A stretch of 8,785 nucleotides of DNA, taken from positions 1 to 8,785 of the forward strand of contig JAISUQ010000039.1 of NCBI GenBank assembly GCA_031272005.1, given 5' to 3'. The DNA comes from Coriobacteriales bacterium (lineage in GTDB: Bacteria > Actinomycetota > Coriobacteriia > Coriobacteriales > UBA8131). Every line of letters starts with the position of its first letter. The first letter of the stretch is position 1. The notes beneath the pieces were generated by a model. That model had not been told where the DNA came from, did no database searches, and saw only the letters and a list, made by a program, of their open reading frames with translations. Shown piece after piece: positions 6,604 to 8,785 of the stretch. The translations under genes and the position numbers were made by a program.

Positions 6604-6748
6604 CAGGCATCAGGCATAACTATCGAGCATCAAAGCTCAGACATCAAACGGTGGGCGCTACCCATCGGGCAGCGGCCTGCAAGCAACACGAACAACACGA
6701 ACTGCACAAACTGCACAAGCAACACTGACAATACCCGCATCCCATACA
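6604..6748. other. Spacer between the coiled-coil gene and mfd, with a degenerate 9-base tandem repeat and a four-codon leader frame
   Basis: Positions 6676-6738 hold about six 9-base units of the type AACACGAAC (two exact copies at 6685-6702, then TGCACAAAC, TGCACAAGC, AACACTGAC). Immediately before mfd, CATCAGG is tandemly repeated, so the minus strand reads ATGCCTG twice and then the mfd ATG. The ATG at 6617 opens a frame of four codons (M-P-D-A) whose TGA overlaps the mfd start as TGATG. I see no convincing promoter or terminator here, which is consistent with read-through from the upstream gene. Confidence 0.5.
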
Positions 6749-7804
6749 TCAGGTCAAAAACTGAACCAGCCGGATAACCCCATAAATCGCCCAGCCCACC
6801 AGCGCCAGTATCCCCAGGATAATCACGAAGAACACGATAACGTGCTGCAACGGCTTGGAGCGCCGGGCCTTGATCTCCTTCTTCTGGAAATCAGCCATCT
6901 GCTTGGTCTGCTCCAGGTTCACGCCCAGCTGGCTGAGCAGCACATGCTGCTGTTCGGCCTGACTGGTGGCCACCTGCAGCGAATCCTCCAACCCGGCCAT
7001 GATTGACGGGTCGGCCCGCAGCTCCTGCCCGCGCTTGATACGCACAGCCAGCGACTCCAGTTCGCGGTCCAAATCGGCAACGGCATCCTGCTGCCCCTTG
7101 ATGGTGTTGTTGGCCTCATCCAGCTGCATCGACAGTGTGGTCTCCTCTTCGGAGAACTGCGCCACCAGCGCCGAGCGGTCGGCGTCGGTCTTCTCCCAGG
7201 CACTGCGGGCGGTCAGCTCCACGCCTTTTTGGGCGGCAATCTGGATCTCCAGGTTCTGCAGGTCGAACTCCAGGTTCTTACGCTCGTTTTCCTGGCTCCA
7301 GGCATCCAGGCCATCCTTGCTGGATGCGCCCTCATCGCCCAACCCCCCAAGCTGCTTCTCGATCTTCTTGTAGTCCTTCTCCATCGAGTTCAGCTTGTCC
7401 TTTTCGACCTCCCAGGCCTGCTTGTCGGCATCCAGAACGGTCTTCTTATCCGCCAGGACCTGCTCGTGCAGCTGCTGTTTGCTATTCAGCTCGCTTGCTA
7501 TGGCATCGGCTGAAGTCTGATTGGTCGCCAGCTGCGCCGCTATCTGGGCACGCTGTTGCCCGGCGGCCTGCTGCGCCCGCTGGTTCTCCTCCACCTGGTC
7601 GCGATCCTCCAGGGCTTCGGTGAGGTTGCGCTGCGCCGTCTGCACAGCCTCCTTGCACTGCTCCACCAAGCGTTGCTGCTCCTGAGTCTGTTTGGTGGCG
7701 TTTTTCACCGAAGCGTTGTGCGTGCGAATTTCCTTGTTGTATCCCCGTACCAGCTTGAGGTTATCCTGCGTTCGTCCCAGATAGTCACTCAGTAACCCAG
7801 CCAT
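6749..7804 (-). CDS. Tail-anchored long coiled-coil protein, function unknown
   Basis: A complete 351-residue protein that I cannot assign to a named family. There is no signal peptide. Residues about 10-310 are rich in Gln, Glu, Ala, Lys and Leu with heptad spacing, and form two coiled-coil arms separated by a flexible GGLGDEGASSKDG segment (153-165). A basic patch at 309-318 (KKEIKARRSK) precedes a single hydrophobic helix at about 322-345 and a seven-residue tail. This predicts a tail-anchored membrane protein with the coiled coil in the cytoplasm. The start ATG at 7804 follows a purine-rich GATGAGGGAG. It is divergent from nth (110 bases) and lies upstream of mfd on the same strand, so it probably forms the first gene of a two-gene transcript. 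A scaffold, a cell-envelope organiser or a DNA/membrane tether are all possible; nothing in the sequence selects among them. Confidence 0.85.
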   Translation of the reverse strand: MAGLLSDYLGRTQDNLKLVRGYNKEIRTHNASVKNATKQTQEQQRLVEQCKEAVQTAQRNLTEALEDRDQVEENQRAQQAAGQQRAQIAAQLATNQTSADAIASELNSKQQLHEQVLADKKTVLDADKQAWEVEKDKLNSMEKDYKKIEKQLGGLGDEGASSKDGLDAWSQENERKNLEFDLQNLEIQIAAQKGVELTARSAWEKTDADRSALVAQFSEEETTLSMQLDEANNTIKGQQDAVADLDRELESLAVRIKRGQELRADPSIMAGLEDSLQVATSQAEQQHVLLSQLGVNLEQTKQMADFQKKEIKARRSKPLQHVIVFFVIILGILALVGWAIYGVIRLVQFLT

Positions 7805-7840
7805 GTCTCCCTCATCCTTCGTTGTCTGGTCTTGTGCGAT

Positions 7841-7869
7841 TTGAGGTCCCGATAGAGTACAAATAGTAT
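7841..7869 (+). promoter_or_regulatory. Promoter candidate for nth in the divergent spacer
   Basis: TTGAGG at 7841-7846 and TAGTAT at 7864-7869 are separated by 17 bases (4 of 6 to each consensus hexamer). The overlapping TATACT at 7867-7872 is a better -10 but would lie 20 bases from the -35. The 8-base palindrome AGTATACT at 7866-7873 also offers TATACT to the opposite strand, so the divergent coiled-coil gene could share this site. The assignment is tentative. Confidence 0.35.
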
Positions 7870-7914
7870 ACTGAACTTTCGCCCAATGCAGAGGCCATGT
7901 AACGGAGAAGTTTT

Positions 7915-8631
7915 ATGAGAAAATCCCAACGCGAGTCCCAAGCCACTGGCAGCCCCAGCCGCCCCAGCCGTCGCGAGTCCCAGGCCGCCCGCCGCCAGCG
8001 CGCGCTGGCGGTGGCCGAGCGCATGGACGCCCGCTACCCGGATGCCCAATGCGCCCTGCACTTCTCCAACCCCTTCACCTTGACCATCGCCGTGCTGCTC
8101 TCCGCCCAGACCACCGATGTGGCTGTGAACAAGGTCACGCCGCAGTTGTTCGCCCGCTGGCCCACGCCCGCCGCCATGGCCGCCGCCGAGCCCGCCGAGC
8201 TGGAGCCCATCCTTAAAAGCATCGGCCTGTATCGCAGCAAGGCCAGAAACTGCGTGGCCTGCGCCCGCACCCTGATGGCCGAGTTCGCCGGAGAGGTGCC
8301 CCGCTCCATCCCCGAACTGATGCGCCTGCCCGGCGTGGGCCGCAAGACCGCCAACGTGGTGCAGAACAACGCCTTCGGCATCGTGGAGGGCATCGCGGTG
8401 GACACCCACGTCTTTCGCATCGCCCATCGCCTGGGCTTCTCACCCGCCGCCTCTGATACGCCGGAGAAGGTCGAGCGCGACCTGCTGGCCCTCTACCCGC
8501 CCGAGCGCTGGGGCCCCATCAACCACCAGTGGGTGCTCTTCGGCCGCGAAGTCTGCATCGCCCGCCGCCCCCGCTGCCCCACCTGCCCTCTGACTGAGTT
8601 GTGCCCCTCTGCCACAGCCGTCTCCCACTAA
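7915..8631 (+). CDS. nth: Endonuclease III (DNA glycosylase/AP lyase)
   Basis: A complete 238-residue base-excision repair enzyme that removes oxidised pyrimidines and cleaves the abasic strand. The helix-hairpin-helix motif LPGVGRKTA is at 138-146, with the catalytic Lys at 144; the catalytic Asp is in VDTHV (D163). The C-terminal 4Fe-4S cluster motif is intact: C214-x6-C221-x2-C224-x5-C230. LLSAQTTD at 61-68 is the usual family signature near the N-terminus. The ATG at 7915 follows GGAG with 7 bases of spacing, so the start is well supported. Compared with the E. coli enzyme (211 residues) there is an N-terminal extension of about 27 residues rich in Arg, Ser and Gln, encoded by DNA with an in-frame duplicated CGCGAGTCCCARGCC (7930-7944 and 7972-7986). 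The gene is divergent from the coiled-coil gene, and no clear terminator follows it. Confidence 0.97.
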   Translation: MRKSQRESQATGSPSRPSRRESQAARRQRALAVAERMDARYPDAQCALHFSNPFTLTIAVLLSAQTTDVAVNKVTPQLFARWPTPAAMAAAEPAELEPILKSIGLYRSKARNCVACARTLMAEFAGEVPRSIPELMRLPGVGRKTANVVQNNAFGIVEGIAVDTHVFRIAHRLGFSPAASDTPEKVERDLLALYPPERWGPINHQWVLFGREVCIARRPRCPTCPLTELCPSATAVSH

Positions 8632-8785
8632 CCAAAGGCATCTCCCACCTAAGGTAGCGCTAAATGAATGCTTACCAAAGACAACCGGTAGGGTTATTGC
8701 TCGAGGACTGTAGAGCAGGAACATGCCTTGGACATCGGGTCAAACATGAAATTCAGCGTTTTTTGGCACAAATTTGCGTTAGTTA
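8632..8785. other. Right-end spacer without a supported gene
   Basis: The sequence after nth is less GC-rich. A frame beginning at ATG 8664 (AAGG lies 9 bases upstream) stays open for 40 codons to the window edge. That is short enough to occur by chance, and the peptide is not recognisable. A five-base stem TGCTC/GAGCA near 8698-8717 is not followed by a T run, and the T6 near 8759 has no hairpin before it, so I see no intrinsic terminator for nth. Confidence 0.35.

Noticed and set aside
5619..6777. Two long overlapping plus-strand frames (over 320 codons each) opposite mfd
   Set aside because: They are antisense to conserved Mfd domains and have Arg/Pro/Ala/Gln-rich low-complexity translations typical of GC-rich shadow frames.
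7789..8427. A 212-codon minus-strand frame opposite nth
   Set aside because: It is antisense to the conserved endonuclease III catalytic region, its translation is His/Gly-rich and not protein-like, and it overlaps the coiled-coil gene start.
8664..8785. A 40-codon open frame at the right edge
   Set aside because: It is too short to separate from chance, and the peptide is unrecognised.
1..8785. CRISPR array, tRNA, rRNA or insertion sequence
   Set aside because: No regular repeat-spacer pattern, cloverleaf, ribosomal sequence or transposase was seen on either strand.

Overview
The window looks like a piece of a high-GC Gram-positive chromosome, most likely an actinobacterium of the class Coriobacteriia. 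This is inferred, not proven. The mfd and nth genes are GC-rich. The endonuclease III resembles coriobacterial versions as I remember them. The left edge encodes a secreted repeat protein of the DUF285/BspA-like kind common in gut coriobacteria.

Layout from left to right. (1) Positions 1-1105, minus strand: the N-terminal part of a secreted surface protein with a signal peptide and 28-29-residue repeats. Its C-terminus lies outside the window. Its upstream leader carries a run of nine C (G on the coding strand) and a strong hairpin. (2) Positions 1109-1713: mostly non-coding, with one short unassigned open frame. (3) Positions 1673-2673, plus strand: a degraded two-gene unit. A promoter-like element precedes a small uncharacterised partner protein and an AbiEii-type nucleotidyltransferase toxin that is broken by a one-base frameshift. 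(4) Positions 2788-6603, minus strand: a complete, long mfd (transcription-repair coupling factor). Its linker contains a roughly 245-bp palindromic element inside the reading frame. (5) Positions 6749-7804, minus strand: a long coiled-coil protein with a single C-terminal membrane anchor, probably co-transcribed with mfd. (6) Positions 7915-8631, plus strand and divergent: nth, a complete endonuclease III. (7) Positions 8632-8785: no gene that I can support.

The two DNA-repair genes flank the tail-anchored coiled-coil gene and form a GC-rich core block. The left third is visibly less GC-rich and looks accessory: a surface protein plus a decayed toxin-antitoxin or phage-defence module. The strongest unusual signal is the palindromic element in mfd. 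Two arms of 46-47 nt match with one mismatch and one indel. The element is open in a corresponding frame on both strands and encodes nearly the same peptides in both directions. This is the behaviour expected of a palindromic element that inserts into genes in the manner of Rickettsia palindromic elements.
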